This document shows positions 8,565 through 16,469 of a DNA stretch of 64,000 nucleotides, piece after piece. Position 1 is the stretch's first letter. Each line of letters starts with the position of its first letter. The stretch lies in the NCBI RefSeq assembly GCF_017741935.1, contig NZ_JAGHMH010000028.1:1-64000 (forward strand). Reading direction: 5' to 3'. The notes beneath the pieces are model-generated. The model had not been told where the DNA came from, ran no database searches, and was given only the letters and a program-made list of their open reading frames with translations. The translations under genes were made by a program, and so were the position numbers. The stretch is from Rhizobium sp. 16-449-1b (lineage in GTDB: Bacteria; Pseudomonadota; Alphaproteobacteria; Rhizobiales; Rhizobiaceae).

Positions 8565-9429
8565 TGCGAAGCTCCGAATAGAGGTAAGGAATGATGATGC
8601 TGGCAAGGCTGACGAGCATCACCGTCGCGCTAGCAGCACCAACACCCAGTTCGTTGCGGGTGAAGGTCATGGAGTACATGAAAGTCGACGGGAGTTCGGT
8701 TGAAACACCGGGGCCGCCTTTCGTGAGCGCCACCACAAGATCGTAGCTCTTGATCGCGAGATGCGCCTCGATCACGAAAACCGTAAGGAACGCAGGCCGC
8801 AGTGCCGGTATGATGATCCGCGTGTAAACCTTATGTATGGGAGCGCCATCGACGCGAGCTGCGCGCAGGATCTCCGTATCGATCCCCCGGAGGCCAGCGA
8901 GGAAGAGCGCCATCACGAAGCCCGTGACCTGCCATACGCCTGCAATGACGACTGTATAAATCGCGCGCTCCGGTTCGACCAGCCACTGGAAGGTGAAGTT
9001 TTCCCAACCAAGGCCGCGCATCATATGCTCTAGGCCGAGACCAGGATTAAGCATCCATTGCCAGATGACCCCCGTCACCACGAAGGAAAGCGCCATCGGG
9101 TACAAAAACACTGCGCGGAAGACGCCTTCAAAACGGATCTTCTGGTCGATCAGGATTGCGATGAAGAGTCCAAGGCAGGTTGCGCCTACAATATAGAGGC
9201 CGCCGAAGATCGCCATGTTTTCGATGGCAGTGATCCATCGCGGGTTGTCGAACAGTCGTTCGTACTGACGCCAGCCCGCAAATTCGAAGCGGGCAAACAT
9301 CTTCGAGGTAGTAAAAGACAGGAATGCGGTATAGGCGATGAAGCCATAGACGCACACGGTTACTGCTGCGAGCGATGGCGACAGAACGATCGCCGGCATC
9401 GCGCCTTTTAGACGTTTGGAAATAGACAT
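8548..9429 (-). CDS. CUT1 sugar ABC transporter permease (MalF type)
   Basis: 293 aa, six predicted membrane helices beginning in SPSLAAVTVCVYGFIAYTAF, with the EAA loop DTEILRAARVDGAPIHKVYTRIIIP near residue 195. I start it at the ATG at 9429, since the 14 codons further upstream look non-coding. It lies 113 bases downstream of the binding-protein gene, an interval typical of SBP-permease junctions in such operons. Partner of the MalG-type permease that overlaps its end. Confidence 0.9.
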   Translation of the reverse strand: MSISKRLKGAMPAIVLSPSLAAVTVCVYGFIAYTAFLSFTTSKMFARFEFAGWRQYERLFDNPRWITAIENMAIFGGLYIVGATCLGLFIAILIDQKIRFEGVFRAVFLYPMALSFVVTGVIWQWMLNPGLGLEHMMRGLGWENFTFQWLVEPERAIYTVVIAGVWQVTGFVMALFLAGLRGIDTEILRAARVDGAPIHKVYTRIIIPALRPAFLTVFVIEAHLAIKSYDLVVALTKGGPGVSTELPSTFMYSMTFTRNELGVGAASATVMLVSLASIIIPYLYSELRNDRLA

Positions 9430-9542
9430 TTTGTATCGCCCAAGGGATATCGCCGGGAAAGACGGTTCCATCCAGGCGGAAATTCATTCGCGCCGGACAT
9501 AGCCCCACCGCCCTCGCGAGCGGCAGGGCCTGGGAGGAACGG

Positions 9543-10796
9543 TTACTTTGCAGCGTTCACTGAGTTGACCAATGCAGCCACGGCGTCCTTAGAGGACATG
9601 TCCGAGTTAAAATGCTGCGTGACGACGTCGAAGATCGCGCGCTGGATTGCTGCAGGCTCGGCGTGACCGTGAGCCAGCGAGCCCATCATCGTACCCGCAC
9701 CTTCTGCCGCTTTCAGATCGGCCATCGACCGCTGCGCGCAAGCGTCGAACTTGTCACCAGGAACGTCGGTTCGTGCCGGGATAGAGCCCTTCACGAGATT
9801 GAAGGCTTCCTGGAACGACGGAGACATTACGCTAGAAGCCAACTTATATTGCGCCTGGAGCTTGTCGTCGCCGACAGGGAACATCGCGAAGAAGTCGGTG
9901 TTAAAGAGGAACGTGCCCTCGGTGCCAGGCGCTGGTACGCAAAGGATGTCTACACCGGGCTTCATGTTTGCCTTGACAATTTCGCCCTTCGCCCAGTCCC
10001 CCATAAGCTGCATCGCAGCTTCACCCTTGAGAACCATGCCTGTCGCGAGGTTCCAGTCACGACCAGAGAAATTCGGATCTACGTAGCCGCGGATTTTGCG
10101 CATCTGGTCGAAGACCTTGACCATAGTGTCGGACTTCAGGGACTCTTCATCTAGCTCGATGATTGCCTTCTTGTAGAATTCAGGTCCGCCGACACCGACC
10201 ACGACGTCATCAAAAATCGTCGTGTCCTGCCAAGGCTGGCCGCCGTGCGCCAGTGGTACGATGCCCTTGGCTTTCAGTTTTTCAGCGACCTGGTTGAATT
10301 CGTCCCAGGTCTTCGGCGCCTCGAGGCCGTTATCCTTGAAGACCTTAGCATTGATCCAGAGCCAATTCGGGCGGTGGATGTTCACGGGAACAGCCTGCCA
10401 CTTGCCGTCATGGACCGCGAAACTCTTGATTGCGTCTGGGACGACCTTGTCCCAGCCTTCCTTCTGAGCGACCGTTGTGAGATCGCCCAGCAAGCCTTCT
10501 TCAGACCACTCGTTCACCGCCATGCCGAGAAGCTGAGCCGCTGTAGGCGGATTGCCAGATGTGACGCGAGCTTTGAGTGCCGTCATCGCGGCCTCGCCAC
10601 CACCGCCTGCAACCGGCATGTCCTGCCAGGTGACATTCTGCTTTTGAAGGTCGTCCTTCAACACGCCAACCGCAGCCGCCTCTCCACCTGAAGTCCACCA
10701 GTGCAGAACCTCCACCGAGTCCGCAGCGACAGCCATCGTGGATACGGATGCACTCATAGCGGCCGCTATGGCCAACATTCTAAAGCTATTACGCAT
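9543..10796 (-). CDS. CUT1 sugar ABC transporter substrate-binding protein
   Basis: 417 aa periplasmic protein with a clear Sec signal (RNSFRMLAIAAAMSASVSTM, cleavage near AVA-AD). It has the family-1 core: HWWTSGGEAAAV, a hinge region, PVNIHRPNWLWIN and GQPWQDTTIFDDV. The tryptophan-rich glucose/mannose-like binding protein pattern suggests a hexose or glycoside ligand, but the exact sugar is not readable. The ATG at 10796 has GGGAGGA in good position. It is the first gene of the ten-gene operon and faces lrgA across the inverted repeat at 10859-10885. Confidence 0.92.
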   Translation of the reverse strand: MRNSFRMLAIAAAMSASVSTMAVAADSVEVLHWWTSGGEAAAVGVLKDDLQKQNVTWQDMPVAGGGGEAAMTALKARVTSGNPPTAAQLLGMAVNEWSEEGLLGDLTTVAQKEGWDKVVPDAIKSFAVHDGKWQAVPVNIHRPNWLWINAKVFKDNGLEAPKTWDEFNQVAEKLKAKGIVPLAHGGQPWQDTTIFDDVVVGVGGPEFYKKAIIELDEESLKSDTMVKVFDQMRKIRGYVDPNFSGRDWNLATGMVLKGEAAMQLMGDWAKGEIVKANMKPGVDILCVPAPGTEGTFLFNTDFFAMFPVGDDKLQAQYKLASSVMSPSFQEAFNLVKGSIPARTDVPGDKFDACAQRSMADLKAAEGAGTMMGSLAHGHAEPAAIQRAIFDVVTQHFNSDMSSKDAVAALVNSVNAAK

Positions 10797-10858
10797 TTCA
10801 GATCCTCCCAAAGAAGCGGCACCATGCCGGTCCTCCATCCAAAACAAACAACGTCCTC

Positions 10859-10885
10859 ATGTTTGTTTGGATTGCAAACAAACAT
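10859..10885. promoter_or_regulatory. perfect 11-5-11 inverted repeat, likely ROK-repressor operator
   Basis: ATGTTTGTTTG and its exact reverse complement CAAACAAACAT are separated by five bases. The site sits in the 130-bp divergent region between the binding-protein gene (minus, 10796) and lrgA (plus, 10927). The form resembles operators of the ROK family, such as XylR with TTTGTTT arms and Mlc/NagC with AT-rich arms around a short spacer. A ROK repressor gene lies 1.1 kb away. A further AAACAAAC half-site lies at about 10842-10849. The site most likely lets the ROK regulator repress both divergent units until the sugar arrives. Confidence 0.7.
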
Positions 10886-10926
10886 AGACGGCGGTATGTG
10901 TCAACAAATGATTTACGGGAGTGAAT

Positions 10927-11304
10927 ATGATGGTTGTTGGGATAGGTGTCCTTCTCGCCTTCCAGCTTCTAGGCGAGGTACTTTCCTATGCCGTAGGAGG
11001 GTTGGTTCCTTGGCCAGTTATTGGGATGGCCTTGATCTCGATGGCGCTGATCCTCGTTGGGCGCACCCCATCCGTGTCGCAGTTTGGTCAACACACCATC
11101 GCGACCTCAAACCTGTTTCTAGCGAACCTGGGTATACTCTTCGTGCCAGCCGGCGTCGGCATCATACAACACCTGGACCTAGTGCGGGATCACGGCTTGG
11201 CGATCTTGGCTACGATCATCATCTCTACCGTCGCAACATTGGTGGTTACGGTCGGGGCTTTTCTGGGAATCAAGCACCTTTTAGGGAGTAAAGGTCGTGA
11301 GTGA
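10927..11304 (+). CDS. lrgA: LrgA/CidA family membrane protein
   Basis: 125 aa with four hydrophobic segments. The pattern GIGVLLAFQLLGEVLSYAVG...PWPVIGMALISMALIL...LGILFVPAGVGI is typical of LrgA/CidA (YohJ) proteins. I use the ATG at 10927 with GGGAG six bases before it; a GTG at 10921 is too close to that box. It overlaps lrgB by eight bases, and the pair forms an inner-membrane complex. LrgAB relatives were first described as holin-like; bacterial and plastid homologues transport pyruvate or glycolate/glycerate. Placement beside a sugar operon favours a metabolite-transport role here. Confidence 0.85.
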   Translation: MMVVGIGVLLAFQLLGEVLSYAVGGLVPWPVIGMALISMALILVGRTPSVSQFGQHTIATSNLFLANLGILFVPAGVGIIQHLDLVRDHGLAILATIIISTVATLVVTVGAFLGIKHLLGSKGRE

Positions 11305-11995
11305 CGGTCTGTGGGTCTATCTAGCTACTTCACCCCTTCTCTGGCTGACCGCGACTGTGGTTGCTTGGATCGCCGCTACGTCGATCGCCAAGGCGTGGCC
11401 GCGGAATCCGATCCTTAACCCAATCCTCCTGGCGGTCTCGTTTATAGCCTTGGTGCTCGAGCTTGGTGAAATCGACTATCGAGTGTATTTCTCCGGCGCC
11501 CAGTTCATTCATTTTCTTCTCGGACCGGCGACCGTGGCCCTGGGGATACCACTCTACGAGAAGCTTTCTCACGTGAAGGCGAACTTACTGCCGATGTTGG
11601 TTGCTCTGATCCTCGGAAGCGTTACAGCCGTTGGCTCGACTGTCTTTCTATCCACGATGTTCGACCTCCAGCCGACCATCACGGCGTCTCTAGCGCCCAA
11701 GTCCACGACTGCCGCCGTCGCCATGGCAATTTCGGCCGGCCTTCATGGTGACCCGGCCCTGACCGCTGCCGTGGTCATCCTGACCGGAATCTGTGGTGCT
11801 ATCATCGTCACACCGCTCATGAATGCGATGCGGATACATGACTACAGCGCCCGTGGGTTTGCGGTTGGGCTGGCTTCGCACGGGATCGGCACTGCGCGCG
11901 CCTACAGTGTTGATCCGATTGCAGGACTATTTTCCGGGATTGCAATGGGACTTAACGCGATCGTAACCTCGCTGATCGTCCATCTGTTCATATGA
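11297..11995 (+). CDS. lrgB: LrgB family membrane protein
   Basis: 232 aa, multi-pass inner-membrane protein starting at GTG 11297, overlapping lrgA. It has the conserved LrgB segments LLGPATVALGIPLYE (near residue 73), LAPKSTTAAVAMAIS (near 131) and GFAVGLASHGIGTARA near 193. Partner of LrgA, with the transport interpretation given there. The gene ends 24 bases before the ROK regulator, so lrgA-lrgB-rok is probably one transcript started near the inverted repeat. Confidence 0.88.
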   Translation: MSDGLWVYLATSPLLWLTATVVAWIAATSIAKAWPRNPILNPILLAVSFIALVLELGEIDYRVYFSGAQFIHFLLGPATVALGIPLYEKLSHVKANLLPMLVALILGSVTAVGSTVFLSTMFDLQPTITASLAPKSTTAAVAMAISAGLHGDPALTAAVVILTGICGAIIVTPLMNAMRIHDYSARGFAVGLASHGIGTARAYSVDPIAGLFSGIAMGLNAIVTSLIVHLFI

Positions 11996-12019
11996 ACGTC
12001 CGCAAGTTTGGAGAAGCTA

Positions 12020-13213
12020 ATGTCAATGCCTCGCGCTGTCAGGCACATAAACGAGATGCGGGTGCTCGATGTCGTGCTCAGGTCGGGTCGCATCAGCCGG
12101 GCTAATATAGCCAAGGAGCTGAACCTGACCCGGTCAACCGCAAGCAGCATCGTTGCAGGCCTCGCCGACGCCGGACTTTTGGTGGAGGACACCTCGGAGG
12201 AAGACAAAGGCGCAGGAACCGGGAGGCCGGGCACTTTCGTACAGCTCAACGCAGACCATGCTCTCTTCATTGGCGCGGACATCGGGATTGGAACTATCTC
12301 AATCGTAGCACTTGGCCTGGACGCCAAACCGATTGCTAACGAAGTGTCCCACTTCGACGTCGCGACGACTTCGGCAACGGAGGTAATCGATAGTGTGGCC
12401 GCTGGAGTAAAGAAGCTACAGGCTCGAATTGGAGAAAAGCACAAGTCGCGCGGGCTCTGCGTGACCGTCCCAGGCCTCATAGACAATGCAGGCGACGTCT
12501 TGCGTGCGCCGTTCCTTAACTGGCGAAATGAGCCGCTACTCGCACGAATAAGCTCGCGATTGCCTGAGTTTCCGACTGTGATTGCGGAAAACGACGCGAA
12601 TGCATTCGCCTTTGCTGACGCGTTCCAGGAGGGGAGAGAGCCCGCTTCCACCGAGATTTACCTCTTCCTTGATTCAGGCGTCGGCGGAGCAATCATCCGA
12701 GACGGGGAACTGATGCGTGGCGTCGATGGATACGCAGCCGAGTTCGGGCATGTCATTATCGGTGACCATGGATTCGTGAAGATTGCGACGCCCGAAGGAT
12801 CGGTCGAAAGTTACATTGGCCGCGACGCTGTTCTTGCCCGGTACAAACACCACGGCGGCTCTGCGGAAAACTTCTCTCAGTTCTACGAGGCAGTTGTAGG
12901 GAGGGTACCCGCCGCGAGCGCAACGCTGCGCGATTGGACGTTCTACCTCGCCCGCACCATCGCTATGATCGGTAGCATTTTCAATCCTTCGAGGATTGTA
13001 CTTGGCGGAACGGTCGCGTCGCTGTTTCCTCAAAGCTCCGAAATGTTCAAAGACGCACTAGCGGCTAACCAAGTCGCCGATCAACCGGTTCCTGAAATTC
13101 GCCTTTCCTCACTCGGCCTTGAGGGGCCAGCGTTAGGCGGAGCCCTTATCCTTCATCGGCAGATGTTTTCACTAGACGAAGCTCTCGTCTTCCGCACAAA
13201 GATCGCCGTTTAA
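12020..13213 (+). CDS. ROK-family transcriptional regulator (XylR/NagC type)
   Basis: 397 aa with an N-terminal winged helix-turn-helix (ISRANIAKELNLTRSTASSIVAGLADAGLL, residues about 26-55) and a C-terminal ROK sugar-kinase-like domain: IAENDANAFAFAD near 192, DSGVGGAIIRDG near 216 and AAEFGHVII near 238. The cysteine zinc motif typical of many ROK proteins is absent; the equivalent loop is GDHGFVKIATPEGSVES. Start at ATG 12020 with GGAG seven bases upstream. It probably represses the divergent sugar operon and its own lrgAB transcript through the 27-bp inverted repeat, with a pathway sugar as inducer. Confidence 0.88.
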   Translation: MSMPRAVRHINEMRVLDVVLRSGRISRANIAKELNLTRSTASSIVAGLADAGLLVEDTSEEDKGAGTGRPGTFVQLNADHALFIGADIGIGTISIVALGLDAKPIANEVSHFDVATTSATEVIDSVAAGVKKLQARIGEKHKSRGLCVTVPGLIDNAGDVLRAPFLNWRNEPLLARISSRLPEFPTVIAENDANAFAFADAFQEGREPASTEIYLFLDSGVGGAIIRDGELMRGVDGYAAEFGHVIIGDHGFVKIATPEGSVESYIGRDAVLARYKHHGGSAENFSQFYEAVVGRVPAASATLRDWTFYLARTIAMIGSIFNPSRIVLGGTVASLFPQSSEMFKDALAANQVADQPVPEIRLSSLGLEGPALGGALILHRQMFSLDEALVFRTKIAV

Positions 13214-13233
13214 CAGCGTAGAAGCTCGATCGG

Positions 13234-13809
13234 TTAACGTCTGTAGAACGGCGTTCCTCCACACCTCAGGAGGACCAGATCGATCGCCGCCATATCCGCA
13301 TAGTAGGTGATTAGCCCATAGATCGATGACACGTGAAAAGGTGCGTCAGTGGCGTGCGTCGTTACGATACTGATGACATCGTCTCGAAAGCCGAGATCAT
13401 TAAGAACCAAGCCGGCGACGACGCCGTGAGCCATTTTTCCCGACAGATCGGAAGGGAAAACTCCTCTGTCTTTCGGGGCGAAGAGCAGCATTTTGTCGAT
13501 GTCGTGAACGAGCAGGATCTCGATTAGCAATTCCGGATCAAAAGTGCCTGAAACAAGCCCGGCGCCGGCTGCGGCTAGACTTCTACCTATCCTTACGACA
13601 TCGTTGGTGTGGGCGATCAGGGAATATGGAACGCTTGGCGAAACAGGTATGTCATTCAACGTCGAAAACTCGCTGCTCGACCACATGACTGACCATGCTT
13701 CGACTACCCGAGCCGCTGCAGGTTGAGATAGGGCGTCCAGTCCGTCGAGGGCTGCCCTGACAGTGCTACGATGATAATCGCGGACCTGGTCCTTACGATA
13801 AAAGCTCAT
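13234..13809 (-). CDS. HD-domain family protein
   Basis: 191 aa with the spaced metal ligands of an HD hydrolase: LIAHTNDV near residue 65, VHDIDKM (the HD pair) near 101, AHGVVAG near 123, TTHATDAP near 147 and YADMAAID near 166. Such proteins are metal-dependent phosphohydrolases on nucleotides or other phosphoesters. It overlaps the stop of the SMP-30 gene by four bases and is presumably co-transcribed with it. The substrate is unknown. Confidence 0.65.
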   Translation of the reverse strand: MSFYRKDQVRDYHRSTVRAALDGLDALSQPAAARVVEAWSVMWSSSEFSTLNDIPVSPSVPYSLIAHTNDVVRIGRSLAAAGAGLVSGTFDPELLIEILLVHDIDKMLLFAPKDRGVFPSDLSGKMAHGVVAGLVLNDLGFRDDVISIVTTHATDAPFHVSSIYGLITYYADMAAIDLVLLRCGGTPFYRR

Positions 13810-14720
13810 CGAAGTGCCTCTGAGCCAGGTCCGGGAAAGGGCATGGCAACGCTGAGAATTCGGCCCGCAGCGCTATCCGTTATATAAAGGCGCTCGGGGT
13901 CTGCCCGTCCGAACGTGATGTTAGACGCTGAAGCTCCTTCGGGAACATCAACGAAGTGTGTGAGATGTCCAGTCGGGTTAAATCGCATAACGCCGAGACC
14001 GGGCTGAGCAACGACTAGCCCTCCCTCAGCGTCGATCGTCAGCCCATCTGGTCCACCGCCTCCCGAGAGATTAAGAAACACCCCGACTTTGCTGGTTCCA
14101 CCATCCTGGACAAACGGGAGACGCCAGATCGCGTTCGTACGCGTGACCGCGACATAAAGGCGGTTCCGTTTGATGTCGAATACCAGTCCATTCGGACTTG
14201 GTACACCCGTTAGGATTCTGTCGAGCCGGTTCGTGGGAAGGCGCCATCGATATATAGCTCCGCTCGGCTCCTGCAGGCCCGATTGCCCTTGATCCGTGAT
14301 GTAGATCCAGCCGTCAATTCCCGGCGTCAGATCGTTCAAGCCCCGAAAGCGCTCGCCCCTGTATCCATTTGCGAGTACCGTTGCCGTTCCTTCGCGAAGC
14401 TGGACAAGCCCCTGCTTGTGATCCGCGATAATAATGCGATCGTCAACAATCTTGAGCCCGTTCGGCCAACCGTCGTATGACGAGTAGAGCTCGAACCTGC
14501 CCTCAGACTTCAGTACGAAGATGCGGCCGAAGGGTATGTCGACTATGAAAAGGTCGCCGTTCTTGTCGAAGCACGGCCCCTCGAGAAATGAACCGAGCGC
14601 CCTCCCTCCTGCATTGGCGTTTGCCCATTCGCTGGCCTTCGGTTCAACCCATCGGTCAGGCAAGGTAGCATGAACGACCGCGCGCAGTCGAACTGGCGGA
14701 TCAAGGTAGAACATCGGCAA
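13806..14720 (-). CDS. SMP-30/gluconolactonase/LRE family protein
   Basis: 304 aa six-bladed beta-propeller. Recognisable repeats include FLEGPCFDKNGDLFIVDIPFG (the EGP metal glutamate, near residue 49), GLNDLTPGIDGWIYITDQG near 128, SPNGLVFDIKRNRLYVAV near 176 and GGPDGLTIDAEGGLVVAQ near 222. Family members hydrolyse sugar lactones or related esters with a divalent metal. No signal peptide is visible, so it is probably cytoplasmic. Divergent from the RpiR regulator, with a CATTGC-N11-GCAATG inverted repeat (14749-14771) between them that could be its operator. Confidence 0.85.
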   Translation of the reverse strand: MPMFYLDPPVRLRAVVHATLPDRWVEPKASEWANANAGGRALGSFLEGPCFDKNGDLFIVDIPFGRIFVLKSEGRFELYSSYDGWPNGLKIVDDRIIIADHKQGLVQLREGTATVLANGYRGERFRGLNDLTPGIDGWIYITDQGQSGLQEPSGAIYRWRLPTNRLDRILTGVPSPNGLVFDIKRNRLYVAVTRTNAIWRLPFVQDGGTSKVGVFLNLSGGGGPDGLTIDAEGGLVVAQPGLGVMRFNPTGHLTHFVDVPEGASASNITFGRADPERLYITDSAAGRILSVAMPFPGPGSEALR

Positions 14721-14748
14721 TCTTCCTTTGAGATCGTATGATCATCCT

Positions 14749-14771
14749 CATTGCATCAGGCAGAAGCAATG
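14749..14771. promoter_or_regulatory. short inverted repeat in the SMP-30/RpiR divergent region
   Basis: CATTGC and GCAATG are separated by 11 bases, about 30 bases upstream of the SMP-30 start and 60 upstream of the RpiR gene. The position suits autoregulation and control of the lactonase gene by RpiR. Six-base arms are weak evidence. Confidence 0.3.
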
Positions 14772-14831
14772 ACTTGAACCACTTGATTTTGTTGCATAAG
14801 AATGTTTGCGCCAGACAGTGAAGGACATGCC

Positions 14832-15731
14832 GTGAAGACGACACTGAAGGAAGGAACGTCGCAAAGACCCCGCTCGCTCGAGGCGAGGATCTACGCAATC
14901 TACTCCGATCTCCCGCCGGCCGAGAAACGACTGGCAGACGTCTTGCTGCAGTATCAGATGGACCTGCCGAGCTACACGGCAGGTGAGCTTGCCGACAAGG
15001 CACAGGTATCGAAAGCCACTGCGGCCCGCTTGATCCGGACACTTGGGTACAAGACGTACCCTGATGCAAAGCGACAAATCCGAAAGGATCAGGACTGGGG
15101 CTCGCCTCAGGCTGGTCTGGCCGATAAGGAGACGCAGTCACAGTCGGTCTCCATCGCACGGACAATGCAGATGGATCTCGACAACATCAGGACTACGGTC
15201 GACGGTTTGCCGGAGAAGACCCTCGCAGAAGTGAGTGATGCGATCGTAAAAGCACGACGCGTCTGGATAATGGGATTGCGCAGTGGTTACGGGCTTGCGC
15301 ATCAAGCCGCGCACTACTTCACGATGATGAAGAATGACGTCCAGGTGCTTCCGGCGGGCGGAGCGAGCTATTCGCATGAGGTCGCCTCCATCGCCAAGGG
15401 GGACGTCATGCTCGTCATCGCCTTCAGGCGCCGCCCTCGACTGCTGCCGACGATAATTCGCGAGGCGCGCGCCGCTGGCGCAATCACCATCCTGATCACC
15501 GACCTAAGCGCATTGGCCAGCGCAAAAGCCGCAAACCACGTGCTGCGATGCCGTTGCCAATCACCCTCCCCATTCAACTCCTTCGTCGCCGCACTGACCA
15601 TCATCAATTATCTCGCCTGGAATGTTGCGACCGCAATGGGGTCTGAAAGCCTGGTGCGCTACGAGAAGATCGACCGCCTAGTGAAGCTTTTGGACGATGT
15701 TTCGACGCCTCAGACGACAACCGGGCGCTAG
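14832..15731 (+). CDS. MurR/RpiR family transcriptional regulator
   Basis: 299 aa with an N-terminal RpiR helix-turn-helix (LPPAEKRLADVLLQ...YTAGELADKAQVSKATAARLIRTLGYKTYPDAKRQ) and a C-terminal SIS sugar-phosphate-binding domain (VWIMGLRSGYGLAHQAAHYF near residue 136; DVMLVIAFRRRPRLL near 190). The GTG at 14832 is preferred because AAGGA lies six bases before it; an ATG at 14802 is open but has no clear ribosome site. RpiR proteins usually sense a sugar phosphate. The targets are probably the divergent SMP-30 gene and perhaps the operon whose last gene ends three bases downstream. Confidence 0.88.
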   Translation: MKTTLKEGTSQRPRSLEARIYAIYSDLPPAEKRLADVLLQYQMDLPSYTAGELADKAQVSKATAARLIRTLGYKTYPDAKRQIRKDQDWGSPQAGLADKETQSQSVSIARTMQMDLDNIRTTVDGLPEKTLAEVSDAIVKARRVWIMGLRSGYGLAHQAAHYFTMMKNDVQVLPAGGASYSHEVASIAKGDVMLVIAFRRRPRLLPTIIREARAAGAITILITDLSALASAKAANHVLRCRCQSPSPFNSFVAALTIINYLAWNVATAMGSESLVRYEKIDRLVKLLDDVSTPQTTTGR

Positions 15732-15734
15732 CCT

Positions 15735-16451
15735 CTAGCCAAAGCTCTCGAGCACATCGACACGGGCAGGCTGGGCCCAGACGCCGCGCTTCGATGACGA
15801 GAGTTGGCTTCTAACGAGCATTTGGGCAAGGCCAACTGCCGCACCGACACCATCAACGACCGGTATTCCGTGTCTATCCTGAAGTTCCAGCGCAAACTCA
15901 GCCATACCCGCACAACCGAGCGCGACACCCTCAGCGCCAAGCGCGATAGCTTCATCGATAAAGCCGGAGATCTTGCCGACGGCTCCAGTTTCGGGATTTT
16001 CAAGTTCTAGGACGGGGATGTCGGACGCGAAGACCCGGCGGCAACGCCGCCCAAACCCGTAGCGATGAATGTTATCTTCAATCACCGGCGCGGACCGTGA
16101 CAGTGTCGTCACCACACAGAAACTGTGAGCGACGAGGCTAACGGCATGAAACGACGCCTCTCCGATGCCGATTACCGGCTTTGTCGCTACGGCCCTGGCG
16201 GCATCGAGACCGGTATCGTCGAAGCATGCGATGATGTGAGCATCTGCCCCGTCCGCCTCGGCGGCCAGGATTTCACGCAGCAGTCCAGGGACGGCAAGCG
16301 CGCCATCAAAAGGACCTTCAATGGCGGCTGGTCCGATCTTCGGCTGCCGGCCCATGATCTCGGTTCCGACATCGGCCACGGCTCGCGCGGCGCCTTCAAT
16401 CCGCTTTGTCATGGTGGCGGTCGTGTTTGGATTGACGATTGCTATGCGCAT
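15735..16451 (-). CDS. aspartate/glutamate/hydantoin racemase family protein
   Basis: 238 aa. It opens with the family motif IAIVNPNTTATMTKRI, and the two catalytic cysteines lie in AHIIACFDDTG (near residue 75) and GVALGCAGMAEF (near 179), as in hydantoin racemase HyuE/HyuA and related Asp/Glu racemases. They act by two-base proton transfer without cofactor. It is the last gene of the second ABC operon. A C-N-hydrolase-fold enzyme at the operon head and this racemase together suggest a chiral amide or hydantoin-like substrate, which is inference. Confidence 0.85.
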   Translation of the reverse strand: MRIAIVNPNTTATMTKRIEGAARAVADVGTEIMGRQPKIGPAAIEGPFDGALAVPGLLREILAAEADGADAHIIACFDDTGLDAARAVATKPVIGIGEASFHAVSLVAHSFCVVTTLSRSAPVIEDNIHRYGFGRRCRRVFASDIPVLELENPETGAVGKISGFIDEAIALGAEGVALGCAGMAEFALELQDRHGIPVVDGVGAAVGLAQMLVRSQLSSSKRGVWAQPARVDVLESFG

Positions 16452-16469
16452 TGCCTGCAGATCCTTGCG

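Noticed and set aside
14802..14831. ATG at 14802 as the RpiR start
   Set aside because: No ribosome site precedes it, whereas GTG 14832 has AAGGA at good spacing; the extra ten codons are not family-like.
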